Translations under genes and position numbers: made by a program | In this document: positions 8,480 through 17,071 of the stretch, piece by piece | Position numbering within the stretch: position 1 is the stretch's first letter | How the letters are laid out: each line of letters opens with the position of its first letter | DNA from: Pseudomonas sp. JM0905a | Lineage (GTDB): Bacteria > Pseudomonadota > Gammaproteobacteria > Pseudomonadales > Pseudomonadaceae | Assembly (NCBI RefSeq): GCF_014700075.1 | Contig: NZ_JACXBU010000008.1 | Coordinates: 186,001-250,000, forward strand | DNA length: 64,000 nt | Reading direction: 5' to 3' | The notes under the pieces: model-generated | Told to the model about the DNA's origin: nothing | What the model saw: the letters and a program-made list of their open reading frames with translations, nothing else | Database searches by the model: none

Positions 8480-8748
8480 AGTCCGGCCCGTCACGGTCAA
8501 TCCCGTGACCTGGGCGTAGCAACCCGGATTCACACGAGCGCGGTAGCGCCACGGCCTCAAGTACGGGCGCTTTTTTCTGCCTGCTGCTTTCTGGCTTCTA
8601 TGGCGGACCGTGCGGGGAAGGCCCTGTGCCTTGCCGGGTGGGGATTCCCTCGTGTGACCGGTTTGCTACCCCCGCATGGCTCCGCCACCCCTTTCGCGTA
8701 GCAACGAACTGGTGGCGGTATCCCTGATCACACGAGGGAGCAACGGAA
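8480..8748 (+). promoter_or_regulatory. Leader with three related inverted elements, candidate structured RNA
   Basis: The region from 8254 to 8748 has no convincing gene. It holds a hairpin (GTCACGG paired with CCGTGAC, about 8490-8509) and three copies of a composite motif, GTAGCAA then TCACACGAG. Copy A is at 8516-8538 (+), copy B at 8649-8669 (inverted) and copy C at 8698-8737 (+). B is almost fully complementary to A and, in two blocks, to C, so A:B and B:C stems exclude each other. The B:C stem would cover the GAGGGAG that serves as ribosome-binding site for the ORF at 8749. A riboswitch-like or attenuator role is inference. Confidence 0.5.
8545..8576 (+). terminator. Terminator-like hairpin inside the leader
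   Basis: AGCGCC (8545-8550) can pair with GGCGCT (8566-8571), followed by six T residues. It lies between elements A and B of the leader, in the right place for premature termination. Confidence 0.5.
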
Positions 8749-8835
8749 ATGCACTACCCACCTTTTATCCTCGCGCACCGCCACTCAACATTCGGCCTTT
8801 CCACCACCTCCGCCCTGGAGGTGCGCCATGCCTGA
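8749..8835 (+). CDS. 28-residue leader ORF overlapping the next gene
   Basis: The ATG at 8749 follows a GAGGGAG ribosome-binding site and encodes 28 residues (MHYPPFILAHRHSTFGLSTT, then SALEVRHA). Its TGA at 8833-8835 lies just inside the next gene, whose ATG is at 8828, so translation could be coupled. Only the signals and the overlap support it. Confidence 0.4.
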   Translation: MHYPPFILAHRHSTFGLSTTSALEVRHA

Positions 8836-9115
8836 CTTCAAGGCTTTTACTTCGCCCTCCCAACCTTATCCCGATGTACTGTTCTTCAACGTCGCGGCAA
8901 GCCCTGCCCACCTGTTCGAAACCGCCCACCAGCGCATGTCCGCCGTGCTGGACCTGTTGCAACTGGTGGAACAAGCGGAGAACGGGGATTTCGTCCAGCG
9001 CGAAGCGGCGCGGCTGTCCTTTGCGGTGGGTCTGCTGCTGGGGGATGCGCGGTCGCTCTACGAGGCAGCGCATGAGCGGGCGATGAATCTGTGCGACAGG
9101 GAGGCGGTGACGTGA
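8828..9115 (+). CDS. Small helical protein of unknown function (DUF3077/DUF6124-like by appearance)
   Basis: The 95-residue product has a polar N-terminus, a short LFFNVAASPAHLFETAHQRM segment and two long amphipathic helices. This resembles small Pseudomonas proteins I recall as DUF3077 or DUF6124, but the match is from general appearance only. A GGAGG Shine-Dalgarno lies 6 bases before the ATG. The gene overlaps a 28-residue ORF upstream and a 31-residue ORF downstream. Confidence 0.6.
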   Translation: MPDFKAFTSPSQPYPDVLFFNVAASPAHLFETAHQRMSAVLDLLQLVEQAENGDFVQREAARLSFAVGLLLGDARSLYEAAHERAMNLCDREAVT

Positions 9116-9207
9116 GCCGTCCCCCGACTTTCCGCCTCACATCCGACGTCAGCGAACAGGTCCGGGAGGTCGCGGAGTATCGACGGGCTATGGCGACTGC
9201 GAATTGA
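9112..9207 (+). CDS. 31-residue ORF with GTG start, coupled to the preceding gene
   Basis: The GTG at 9112 overlaps the upstream stop codon (GTGA), a common sign of translational coupling. The product is 31 residues (VSRPPTFRLTSDVSEQVREV, then AEYRRAMATAN), polar and probably helical. There is no independent evidence of expression. Confidence 0.35.
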   Translation: MSRPPTFRLTSDVSEQVREVAEYRRAMATAN

Positions 9208-9732
9208 TGGGTATCGCTTCGCTCAACCACACCCAGCAAATGCGACTGACCACAACGACACTTAAGCCATCAGATGACTGATTTACCACCTACCGATCAT
9301 CAAGAATCCGAATTGTCCACAAGGACTGCATGGCTATCGGAAACCACCGGTTTAGAGGCGATTCATCGCTTTTGTGGGGCCGTTATAACCGTCACTGAAG
9401 CTGCCGCCGGTCGGCATTTTGATCACTTTTTGAGCAAAAACCAGATCTTGCGATTATCATGCCCCGGCGATCAGGACGCGACCTGCTATCAACACCACTG
9501 ATAGCGCGACTGAGTTTTCCAACTAAATCCGGAACGACTCCACAGTGCATGAGTTCATGTGCAGGGGATTTTTCGTCCCGAAAAAAGGCCAAGGGTGGAT
9601 GTATGTCTGGGCTGGATGTCGCATCTCCCGAACAGGGCCATGGTTCGCACTAAACGGCGAACACTCAAATCCATAATTCCAATGCTGCTGTTGCATCAGT
9701 ACAGCGCCTTAATTGTTAGAAAGAGGTAAACC
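9208..9732. other. 525-base stretch without a convincing gene
   Basis: Base composition is noticeably more AT-rich than the surroundings. A 75-codon ORF at 9274-9501 has no clear ribosome-binding site, no recognisable motif and atypical codon use, so I do not call it. The right end must hold the promoter of the membrane protein gene at 9733. The stretch may be remnant or acquired DNA. Confidence 0.5.
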
Positions 9733-10389
9733 ATGGAGCTTTTTCATCTTGTTGCTTCCGCGCTTCAGCAACCGGTAACCATGGAGTTGACCCGGATGGG
9801 TGTCGTATACGCCCACCTCATCGCTTGCTGTGTGGCCATCGGCCTGGTGCTGACCAGTGATGTCGCCATGATCAAGCAGCTGTTCCAGGGCCGCGATTCG
9901 ACCGAGGCCGACAAGGAACACCTGCATATGCTGAAGCAGACCGTGCTGATTGCACTGGCGGCACTCTGGGTGACCGGTATCGGCATCCTCGCGCTGGATT
10001 ACTCGCAGAAGGGTGCGATGTACTTCCTCAACCCGAAACTGCAGGCCAAGATCCTGGTCGTCGCGCTGCTGACCCTCAATGGCTGGGTACTGCACAGCGT
10101 GGTGATGCCTGCGATGGACAAGGCCGGCAGCCTGCTGAAGCTCGACCTCAATGCCCGTAGCCTCGCGCTGTTCTCGGGTGTCGTTTCCGGGGTGTCCTGG
10201 TTCTATGGCGCGATGCTGGGTATCGCCCGTCCGCTGAGCTGGAAGTACTCCCTGACTGAAATCATGGTTGCCTACCCGGTACTCATCTGCCTCGGCTTCG
10301 TGGCAATGAGCCTGCTGGTGAAGTGGGCCGCCAACCGGGCCGAAGCCAAGGCTTCCACCCGCCTGAATCCTGCGCTCGCGTCTTGCTAA
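9733..10389 (+). CDS. Integral membrane protein of unknown function
   Basis: The 218-residue product has five or six hydrophobic helices (for example MGVVYAHLIACCVAIGLVL, TVLIALAALWVTGIGILAL and ILVVALLTLNGWVLHSVVM). The order of loops resembles small conserved Pseudomonas membrane proteins, but I cannot assign a function. The start has a good Shine-Dalgarno (AAGAGG). It is transcribed alone towards the strong terminator at 10422-10459. Confidence 0.7.
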   Translation: MELFHLVASALQQPVTMELTRMGVVYAHLIACCVAIGLVLTSDVAMIKQLFQGRDSTEADKEHLHMLKQTVLIALAALWVTGIGILALDYSQKGAMYFLNPKLQAKILVVALLTLNGWVLHSVVMPAMDKAGSLLKLDLNARSLALFSGVVSGVSWFYGAMLGIARPLSWKYSLTEIMVAYPVLICLGFVAMSLLVKWAANRAEAKASTRLNPALASC

Positions 10390-10421
10390 GCGTGGGCGGG
10401 CAAGGATGCCCGACCTTATAC

Positions 10422-10459
10422 AAAAGCCGCAGGGTGCCCATGGCACCCTGCGGCTTTTT
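10422..10459. terminator. Strong bidirectional terminator
   Basis: A long stem (AAAGCCGCAGGGTGCC with its complement across a CAT loop) is flanked by A and T runs. It lies between two convergent genes and can stop transcription in both directions. Confidence 0.9.
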
Positions 10460-10470
10460 CGTTTGCGCGA

Positions 10471-11367
10471 TCAAGACCCTGGCGTGGTCTGCATCTGGAT
10501 CTCATCCCAGCTGCTGTCCGGGTCGAAACGCTTCATGGCCTTGGCGATCTTTTCGCTGTCGGGGCCAAGGTCCTTCTGAAAGATCTGGCCTTCATGGCTG
10601 ATCATGAAGCTCATCACCCCGCTATCCCCATATTGGGCGGGCCAGGCGACCAGGGCGAAGCCCCGGCTCATGGCCTTGCCCAACATGTAGTCGTAGGTGC
10701 CGCCCGGCGCTGAAGGCCCCTGCGCAGAGAGGATGCGGAAGTGGTAGCCGTGCCAGTCATCACCCTTGGTCTGGCCGCCGAACAGCGGGCCGAGGGGGCT
10801 TTCCTCGGTGCCGTCCTCATCCGGCCAGTAGAGGCCGTCGTGCTGGCCATCACTGCTGATGAACTTCTGCGCGTACTCGAGTATGCCGTCACCATTGCGG
10901 TCGACTTCGGCGTAGTCCATCTGTGCGTCGTGATAGGCCTCGGCGGCCTGGATGGCAAACAGCTCGTTGCGGCCAATGCGGCGCTGGCGAATTTCTTCGC
11001 CACCGGCCTTGGCGTCGAAGCTCCAGCCTTCCTTGCCCTGGACGATGGGGATCGGCAGGGTCCAGGGGTCGTTGCCGACGACGATATGGGCGCGGCCCTT
11101 GGTGGCGGTCTGGATGACGTGTTTCTCCTTGTAGTAGGCGATGAAGGCGTCCACGTCCTTGCGCTCGATGCCCTTGGTCGGGATGTACTCCTGCCAGTCG
11201 GCGCCGAGCAGCGCGGCGAGCTTGTCGGCGTCGGCCTTCTCCGTGCCGAGGGCGGCGACGAAGGCTTCGGCGGCGGCCTCCGGGGTCTTGAAACGCTCGT
11301 TGGCGCCGGCGCCAAGGGCAGCGGTTACCAGCACTACCAGGGCGATGATTCGGGATACGACGTTCAT
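10471..11367 (-). CDS. DUF2950 domain protein, exported
   Basis: This 298-residue protein begins with a signal peptide (MNVVSRIIALVVLVTAALGA), so it is periplasmic or outer-membrane associated. The rest fits DUF2950 (FKTPEAAAEAFVAALGT, YAEVDRNGDGILEYAQKF, GYHFRILSAQGPSAPGGTYD). A DRNGDGILEYA stretch resembles a calcium-binding loop. The start at 11367 is chosen because the reading frame upstream belongs to the neighbouring gene in another frame. It lies 13 bases after the DUF3300 gene; the two families often occur together. Confidence 0.82.
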   Translation of the reverse strand: MNVVSRIIALVVLVTAALGAGANERFKTPEAAAEAFVAALGTEKADADKLAALLGADWQEYIPTKGIERKDVDAFIAYYKEKHVIQTATKGRAHIVVGNDPWTLPIPIVQGKEGWSFDAKAGGEEIRQRRIGRNELFAIQAAEAYHDAQMDYAEVDRNGDGILEYAQKFISSDGQHDGLYWPDEDGTEESPLGPLFGGQTKGDDWHGYHFRILSAQGPSAPGGTYDYMLGKAMSRGFALVAWPAQYGDSGVMSFMISHEGQIFQKDLGPDSEKIAKAMKRFDPDSSWDEIQMQTTPGS

Positions 11368-11380
11368 GTCCACTCTCCTG

Positions 11381-12886
11381 TCAGCGCCCGCGAGCGCCAC
11401 CACGGGCGCCCCCGCGAGACGGCATGTTGGCGGGCCGATGTACCTGCCGTCCGGAAGCCTGGTGCGGACGCAAGAAGGACTGGCGGCTGGCCTCGCCACG
11501 GCTCGACGCCAGTCGGCTCTGGTTCGGCTGGCGGGCGCCGTCGAAGGCGTTGTTGCGCGGGCCCTGCTGCCGAGAAGAGGAATATTGCTGCCGGGCCTGC
11601 TGGCGCACCTGCTGGTTGTTCTGCGCGCGCGGGCGCTGCTGGCGGTTGGCGTCAGTGCGCTGACGTTGCTGCAGGGTACCTTCGGCTCGCTGGCGCGCCT
11701 GCGAGTCGTTGCGCAGATCACGGCTGGCGGTCTGGGCGCGTTCACGGGCTTGCTGATTGGTCCGGGCCGGGGCCTCGATGCCGCGCTGCTGCAGGCTCTG
11801 GCGGGCTTGCTGGCGCTGGGCGGTGCGTTGTGCGTCGTAACCACGCAGGGACTCGCGCTGCTCGCCACCGGACAGGCGCAGGCCGTTCTGCTGGCGGTTG
11901 ATGTTGTCGCGGTAGGGCACGCCCTGGCGGTTGATGGGGTTGTGGACGAACTTGTTCTGGTTACGGTTGATCTGCCGGTTGGTGTTGATGTTGTTGTACT
12001 TGTTGACGTCGATGTCGACATCGCCACCGCCCCAGTCGCAGTCGCCCCAGAGTGAGTTGACGATGCCCACGCCCACACCAAAGGCCAGGCCAGCCCCCAG
12101 GGCGGTAGCGATGGGGTAGTTGTAGCTGGGCGGCGGCGGGTAGTAGGGCGGCGGGTAGGACGGGTAGGACCAGGTGCCATAGACCACCGTGGGGTTATAG
12201 GTGGGCACGTAGACCACCTGTGGGTTGGTGGGCTCGATGACGATGGTCTGGGTCGGGGCCGGCTGCACCACGGTGGTGGTACTGGGCGCGACGGGCGGGG
12301 CGTCCTGGACGGTAACCGTCTGCTGCTCGGTGGTCTTGAGGTTGCCGGCTTCCTGGGCCTTGCGCCGCAGCCGCTGGACCGAATCCATCACGTCATTGGG
12401 CTGGGCGAGGAAGGCATCCCCCACGCGCTGCACCCAGGCCGGGTCCTGGCCGAGGGTGGCGAGCACCTGCGGAAAGGCCACCAGGGATTGCACGCTGGGG
12501 TCCCAAGGCTGGTCGGCCACCTGCTTCACGGCATCATCGCCCTTGGCATCCGGGTGGGCCTTGGACCAGGCGACCGCATCAGCCACGTTGCCCGGATAGG
12601 TCGCGGCCATCAGCACCTGGGCCAGCAGGGAGTCCGGGTAGAGGGCAATGGGCGCCATCATCTGATCGAGTTCTTCGACACTGAACACCGCCTGGGTGGC
12701 GGCAGGCTGGGCGGCCGGCGCCGCAGCCTGGGGAGAGGGCGCGGGGGCCTCCACCGGAACGGCAGAAACACCGGCGGCGGGCGTGTCGTCTTCGGCCGCC
12801 GAGATGCCAGCGTCCGTGGCGGCAAAAAGATGACTACTGGCTAGCAGGGTAAGCAACACAACACTGAATCGGTTGCGGATGGGCAT
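11381..12886 (-). CDS. DUF3300 domain protein with a long Gln/Arg-rich tail
   Basis: This 501-residue exported protein starts at 12886 (MPIRNRFSVVLLTLLASSHL), preceded by GGGAG. An earlier in-frame start adds 53 non-native residues. After the signal peptide comes a Pro/Ala linker and a DUF3300 domain (LDQMMAPIALYPDSLLAQVL, WSKAHPDAKGDDAV). A Pro/Tyr-rich region follows (YPSYPPPYYPPPPSYNYPI), then about 170 residues very rich in Gln, Arg, Asn and Ala. The tail looks disordered and strongly basic and could bind nucleic acid or acidic polymers. Function is unknown. Confidence 0.82.
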   Translation of the reverse strand: MPIRNRFSVVLLTLLASSHLFAATDAGISAAEDDTPAAGVSAVPVEAPAPSPQAAAPAAQPAATQAVFSVEELDQMMAPIALYPDSLLAQVLMAATYPGNVADAVAWSKAHPDAKGDDAVKQVADQPWDPSVQSLVAFPQVLATLGQDPAWVQRVGDAFLAQPNDVMDSVQRLRRKAQEAGNLKTTEQQTVTVQDAPPVAPSTTTVVQPAPTQTIVIEPTNPQVVYVPTYNPTVVYGTWSYPSYPPPYYPPPPSYNYPIATALGAGLAFGVGVGIVNSLWGDCDWGGGDVDIDVNKYNNINTNRQINRNQNKFVHNPINRQGVPYRDNINRQQNGLRLSGGEQRESLRGYDAQRTAQRQQARQSLQQRGIEAPARTNQQARERAQTASRDLRNDSQARQRAEGTLQQRQRTDANRQQRPRAQNNQQVRQQARQQYSSSRQQGPRNNAFDGARQPNQSRLASSRGEASRQSFLRPHQASGRQVHRPANMPSRGGARGGARGR

Positions 12887-12997
12887 GGTGCGACTCCCGC
12901 AATAGGGGTGGTTGTCCTTGAACCAGGCAAGGGCTAGCGCCCTACCACTGCCGTTGGGAAACGATAGCCCAGAGGTCGCCACCGAGCCCTGCCAAGC

Positions 12998-13014
12998 TGA
13001 CAGAAATGTAATCA
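12998..13014. promoter_or_regulatory. Candidate copper-responsive operator upstream of copA
   Basis: TGACAGAAATGTAATCA lies about 90 bases before the copA start. It resembles the boxes bound by CopR/CusR-type response regulators as I remember them (half sites TGACA and TGTAA around AAA). No copRS genes are in the window. Confidence 0.5.
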
Positions 13015-13104
13015 CCTCACCATTTCCGATGTGGCAGTTTTGCACTCGAACCGCGCGGCAACAGATGGCGCGGTGCCTCTTTCGACTGACTGGATTGAAA
13101 CGGC

Positions 13105-14904
13105 ATGCAGTGCAAATCCTCGCGGCGGACCTTCGTCAAAGGCTTGGCCGCTGGCGGCATACTCGGTGGCCTCGGGCTGTGGAAACCCCCTGTCTGGGCG
13201 GTGACCAGCCCCGGCCAGCCCGCGGTGCTCAGCGGCACCGAGTTCGACCTGTTCATCGGCAAGACGCCGGTGAACTTCACCGGCAATGCGCGAATCGCCA
13301 AGACCATCAACGGCACCCTCCCCGGCCCCATCTTGCGCTGGCGTGAGGGCGACACCGTGACCCTGCGGGTGCGCAACCGCCTGGACGAAGACACCTCCAT
13401 CCACTGGCACGGCATGATCCTACCGGCCAACATGGACGGCGTGCCGGGCTTCAGCTTCGCCGGCATCGCGCCGGACGGCATGTACGAGTACCGCTTCCAG
13501 GTGAAGCAGCACGGCACCTACTGGTACCACAGCCATTCCGGCCTGCAGGAACAGGAGGGCGTGTACGGCCCCATCGTGATCGACCCGAAGGAGCCGGAGC
13601 CTTACCAGTACCAGCGCGATTACGTGGTGATGCTGAGCGACTGGACCGACGAGAACCCGGCCCGCGTGATAGCCAAGCTGAAGAAGCAGTCGGACTACTA
13701 CAACCAGCACAAGCGTACCGTCGGCGACTTCATCGATGACGTCAGCAAGGACGGCTGGGCCGCCGCAGTGGCCGACCGCAAGATGTGGGCGGAAATGAAG
13801 ATGAGCCCCACCGACCTCGCGGACGTAAGCGGCGCCACCTACACCTACCTGCTCAACGGCCAGGCGCCGGACGGCAACTGGACCGGGTTATTCCAGCCAG
13901 GCGAGAAGATCCGCCTGCGCTTCATCAACGGCTCGGCCATGACCTACTTCGACGTGCGCATCCCCGGCCTGAAGATGACGGTGATCGCCGCCGACGGCCA
14001 GCCGGTGGAGCCGGTGAGCGTCGATGAATTCCGCATCGCCGTGGCCGAGACCTACGACGTGCTGGTGGAGCCCGCGGGCGACGAGGCGTACACCGTCTTC
14101 GCCCAGTCCATGGACCGCTCCGGCTACGCCCGCGGCACCCTGGCCGTGCGCGATGGCCTGAGCGCCCCAGTACCGCAGCCGGACCCACGCCCGCTGATCA
14201 GCATGTCCGACATGGGCATGGATCACGGCAGCATGGGACATGGCGACATGAAGGGCATGGATCACTCCAACATGGCAGGCATGGACCATTCCAAGATGGC
14301 GGGCATGGATCACTCCCAGATGGCCGGGATGGACCACTCCAGCATGGCGGGCATGGACCACTCCAAAATGGGCGGCCAGATGCAGTCCCATCCGGCATCG
14401 GAGTCCAACAACCCACTGGTGGACATGCAGACCATGACGCCTGCGCCGAAGCTGGCCGATCCCGGCATCGGCCTGCGCGAGAACGGCCGCCGCGTACTGA
14501 CCTACGCCGACCTGCGCAGCACCTTCCCCGACCCGGACGGTCGTGAACCCGCCCGCACCATCGAGCTGCACCTGACCGGGCACATGGAGCGCTTCTCCTG
14601 GTCGTTCAACGGCATCCCCTTCGCCGATGCCGAACCGCTGCTGCTCAAATACGGCGAGCGCCTGCGCATCACCCTGGTCAACGACACCATGATGACTCAC
14701 CCCATCCACCTCCACGGCCTATGGAGCGACCTGGAGGACGAGGCGGGCAACTTCCTGGTGCGCAAGCACACCATCGACATGCCGCCCGGCACCCGCCGCA
14801 GCTACCGAGTCACGGCCGACGCCCTTGGGCGCTGGGCCTACCACTGCCACCTGCTGTTCCACATGGACATGGGCATGTTCCGTGAAGTCCGTGTGGTCGA
14901 ATGA
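13105..14904 (+). CDS. copA: Copper-resistance multicopper oxidase CopA, Tat-exported
   Basis: This 599-residue periplasmic oxidase is thought to oxidise and sequester copper. It has a twin-arginine signal (SRRTFVKGLAAGG). All copper-ligand motifs are present: HWHGMI and WYHSHSG in the N-terminal cupredoxin domain, HPIHLHG and HCHLLFHMDMGM at the C-terminus. Between residues about 370 and 425 lies a Met/His-rich insert of repeated MDHSxMAG units, typical of Pseudomonas CopA and probably a copper reservoir. It is the first gene of a four-gene operon, with the next start 11 bases after its stop. Confidence 0.95.
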   Translation: MQCKSSRRTFVKGLAAGGILGGLGLWKPPVWAVTSPGQPAVLSGTEFDLFIGKTPVNFTGNARIAKTINGTLPGPILRWREGDTVTLRVRNRLDEDTSIHWHGMILPANMDGVPGFSFAGIAPDGMYEYRFQVKQHGTYWYHSHSGLQEQEGVYGPIVIDPKEPEPYQYQRDYVVMLSDWTDENPARVIAKLKKQSDYYNQHKRTVGDFIDDVSKDGWAAAVADRKMWAEMKMSPTDLADVSGATYTYLLNGQAPDGNWTGLFQPGEKIRLRFINGSAMTYFDVRIPGLKMTVIAADGQPVEPVSVDEFRIAVAETYDVLVEPAGDEAYTVFAQSMDRSGYARGTLAVRDGLSAPVPQPDPRPLISMSDMGMDHGSMGHGDMKGMDHSNMAGMDHSKMAGMDHSQMAGMDHSSMAGMDHSKMGGQMQSHPASESNNPLVDMQTMTPAPKLADPGIGLRENGRRVLTYADLRSTFPDPDGREPARTIELHLTGHMERFSWSFNGIPFADAEPLLLKYGERLRITLVNDTMMTHPIHLHGLWSDLEDEAGNFLVRKHTIDMPPGTRRSYRVTADALGRWAYHCHLLFHMDMGMFREVRVVE

Positions 14905-14915
14905 AGGAGATCCCC

Positions 14916-15197
14916 ATGAACAAATCGATGAAGTCCCTCACCGCCGCCGCACTGGCCTTCACCCTGCTGGCTCCAGCCGCCTGGGCCGGGCAGGACGACC
15001 ACGCCGGCCACCAGAAAGCGCCGGCTGGCGAAGCAGGGAAGATGGACCATGGCCAGATGAACCACGGGCAGATGGATCACAGCCAGATGCAGGGCATGGA
15101 CCACAGCCAGATGCAGAACATGGATCACAGCAAGATGGACCACGGCGCCATGCACAAGGACGCCAAGCCGAAGGCGGAAAGCAGCGATGATCGATAG
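14916..15197 (+). CDS. Small Met/His-rich periplasmic copper-binding protein
   Basis: The 93-residue product has a signal peptide ([20 protein letters not shown]) and a mature part built from MDHGQM, MDHSQM and MDHSKM units. These are soft-metal ligands of the same type as the insert in CopA and the N-terminus of CopB. The start at 14916 is supported by GAAGGAG; an upstream in-frame ATG at 14901 overlaps copA. It overlaps copB by 11 bases. A copper shuttle or store is the likely role, but the family is not clear to me. Confidence 0.75.
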   Translation: MNKSMKSLTAAALAFTLLAPAAWAGQDDHAGHQKAPAGEAGKMDHGQMNHGQMDHSQMQGMDHSQMQNMDHSKMDHGAMHKDAKPKAESSDDR

Positions 15198-16125
15198 TCC
15201 CAAGCGCCCTGCCCTGCTTGCCTTGGTCGCGGCCCTTGCCGCGGCGGATGGCGTGCAGGCAGCCGAAACCATGGATCACGAAGCCATGGGGCATGGGCAG
15301 ATGAACCACGGCACCATGGATCACAACCAGATGAACCATGGCCAGATGGACCACGGCGCCATGGACCACAGCCAGATGAACCATGGCCAGAACACGCAGA
15401 CCGCCGGGTACGGCAGCCGCACGCCCATCCCCGTGCCCACCGATGCCGATCGCGCTGCCGCCTTCCCGGAACTGCCGCCCCATACGATGCACGCCGGTGG
15501 CATCAACAGCTTCTTCCTGCTGGATCAGCTGGAGTATCAGGACGCCGACGACGCCAGCGTGCTGAGCTGGGACGCATCCGGCTGGGTCGGCGGCGACATC
15601 AACCGCTTCTGGTTCCGTTCCGAGGGCGAGCGCGCCAACGGCAAGACCGAGGAAGCAGAAGTCCAGGCGCTCTACGGTCGCGCCATCAGCCCCTGGTGGG
15701 ACCTGGTGGCCGGTGTGCGCCAGGACTTCAAGCCAGGCTCGCCGCAAACCTGGGCCGCCTTCGGCGTGCAGGGCATGGCGCTGTACGCGTTCGAAGCGGA
15801 AGCCACCGCATTCCTTGGCGAGAACGGCCAGAGCGCCCTGCGACTGGAAGGCGACTACGACATCCTGCTGACGAACAAGTTGATCCTGCAGCCCACGGCC
15901 GAAGTGAACCTCTACGGCCGCAACGACCACGAGCGCGGCGTCGGCTCGGGCCTGGCCAACACCGAGGTGGGCTTGCGCCTGCGCTACGAAATCGTCCGCG
16001 AGTTCGCGCCTTACATCGGCGTGACCTGGAACCGCAATTACGGCAACACCGCCGACTTCGCGAGCGAAGAAGGCGAAGACAACGACGAAGCCCGTCTCGT
16101 CGCCGGTATCCGCCTCTGGTTCTGA
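15187..16125 (+). CDS. copB: Outer-membrane copper resistance protein CopB
   Basis: The 312-residue product has a signal peptide, an N-terminal Met/His-rich stretch ([18 protein letters not shown]) and a CopB beta-barrel domain. Typical segments are [39 protein letters not shown] and a C-terminal terminal aromatic strand (GIRLWF) expected for outer-membrane insertion. It acts with CopA in periplasmic copper sequestration. The gene overlaps the previous one and ends 10 bases before the cytochrome gene. Confidence 0.93.
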   Translation: MIDSPKRPALLALVAALAAADGVQAAETMDHEAMGHGQMNHGTMDHNQMNHGQMDHGAMDHSQMNHGQNTQTAGYGSRTPIPVPTDADRAAAFPELPPHTMHAGGINSFFLLDQLEYQDADDASVLSWDASGWVGGDINRFWFRSEGERANGKTEEAEVQALYGRAISPWWDLVAGVRQDFKPGSPQTWAAFGVQGMALYAFEAEATAFLGENGQSALRLEGDYDILLTNKLILQPTAEVNLYGRNDHERGVGSGLANTEVGLRLRYEIVREFAPYIGVTWNRNYGNTADFASEEGEDNDEARLVAGIRLWF

Positions 16126-16135
16126 GCACCCAAGC

Positions 16136-16741
16136 ATGAAAAGAACAATAAGAACCCTGGCCCTCGCCGGCCTGGTGGTCGCCGCCGGCGTGGGCGGCGT
16201 GGTCTACAGCGGCGTGGTGAACGTCGCTGCAGACGACCCGCATTATTCCCTCGTGCATGCCTTCCTCAAGGCCGCGCGGGACCGCTCCATCGACGTGCGT
16301 TCGCAGGATATCCAGGTACCGCCGCTGGACAGCGCCGAACTGATCCGCGCCGGCGCCGGCAACTACAACGCCATGTGCGTGGGCTGCCACCTGGCTCCCG
16401 GCGTCGAGGCCACCGAACTCAGCCAGGCCCTCTACCCCGCCCCGCCGAACCTCACCCGACAAGGGGTGAGCGGCGACCCGGCAGCCACCTTCTGGGTGAT
16501 CAAGCACGGCATCAAGGCCACCGGCATGGCAGCCTGGGGCAAGAGCATGGGCGACGAACACATCTGGGGGATGGTGGCGTTCCTCCAGCAGCTACCCAAA
16601 CTGGACGCCGACGGCTATCGCGAACTGGTGGCCAGCAGCGACGGTCACCAGCATGGCGGTGGCGAAAGCTCGTCCCACGGGCATGGCAACGAAGTGGCGG
16701 AAGATGAGGGGCATGGCCATGGCGAGGGGCATGGGCACTGA
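16136..16741 (+). CDS. Membrane-anchored mono-haem cytochrome c with a His-rich tail
   Basis: The 201-residue product has an N-terminal hydrophobic anchor or signal and one haem-binding motif, CVGCH, at about residue 83. A methionine in KATGMAAWG is a candidate axial ligand. The last 35 residues are rich in histidine (GHQHGGGESSSHGHGNE, then HGHGEGHGH), which suggests metal binding. Its position directly behind copB places it in the copper operon, where it could accept electrons from CopA or deliver them to a terminal oxidase. That role is inference. Confidence 0.85.
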   Translation: MKRTIRTLALAGLVVAAGVGGVVYSGVVNVAADDPHYSLVHAFLKAARDRSIDVRSQDIQVPPLDSAELIRAGAGNYNAMCVGCHLAPGVEATELSQALYPAPPNLTRQGVSGDPAATFWVIKHGIKATGMAAWGKSMGDEHIWGMVAFLQQLPKLDADGYRELVASSDGHQHGGGESSSHGHGNEVAEDEGHGHGEGHGH

Positions 16742-16745
16742 CGTG

Positions 16746-17031
16746 TTCGTAGGTTGGCCCAGAGCGCAGCGAAGCCCAACGCAGCGGACTCACCCCTTTA
16801 CCGTTGGGCCTCGTTCCTCGGACCAACCTACGGGGCCGCTGCGCGGCCCTTCGCGAATGAATTCGCACACAGGAAGGCGCGCACCGCTTTCGTAGGTTGG
16901 GTAGAGCTTGCGAAACCCAACGTAGCGGATGCACCGCGCGCACCGTTGGGCCTCGTTCCTCTGCACCAACCTACGGGGCCGCTGCACAGCCCTTCGCGAA
17001 TGAATTCGCTCACACAGCACTCATTGGTGGG
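16746..17031. repeat. 143-base tandem duplication of a palindromic intergenic element
   Basis: The 330-base gap after the copper operon contains no gene. It holds two copies of a roughly 143-base unit, starting at 16746 and 16889. Each copy has nested inverted repeats (GTAGGTTGG with CCAACCTAC, and CCCAACG with CGTTGGG) and ends with GCGAATGAATTCGC (16853-16866 and 16996-17009). The copies differ by scattered substitutions. Confidence 0.8.
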
Positions 17032-17071
17032 CTGAAGCCCACCCTGCACGTCCAGGCGACCAACTGACGCC

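Noticed and set aside
9274-9501. A 75-codon ORF
   Set aside because: No ribosome-binding site, no motif and unusual composition; coding is not supported.
10471-12180. A single 569-codon reading frame covering DUF2950 and part of the DUF3300 gene
   Set aside because: Only residues after MNVVSRIIALV look like a real protein. The first part is an out-of-frame reading of the DUF3300 gene, so it is not a fusion.
14200-14400. CRISPR-like short repeats in copA
   Set aside because: They are in-frame MDHSxMAG codons of a Met/His-rich protein segment, without spacers.
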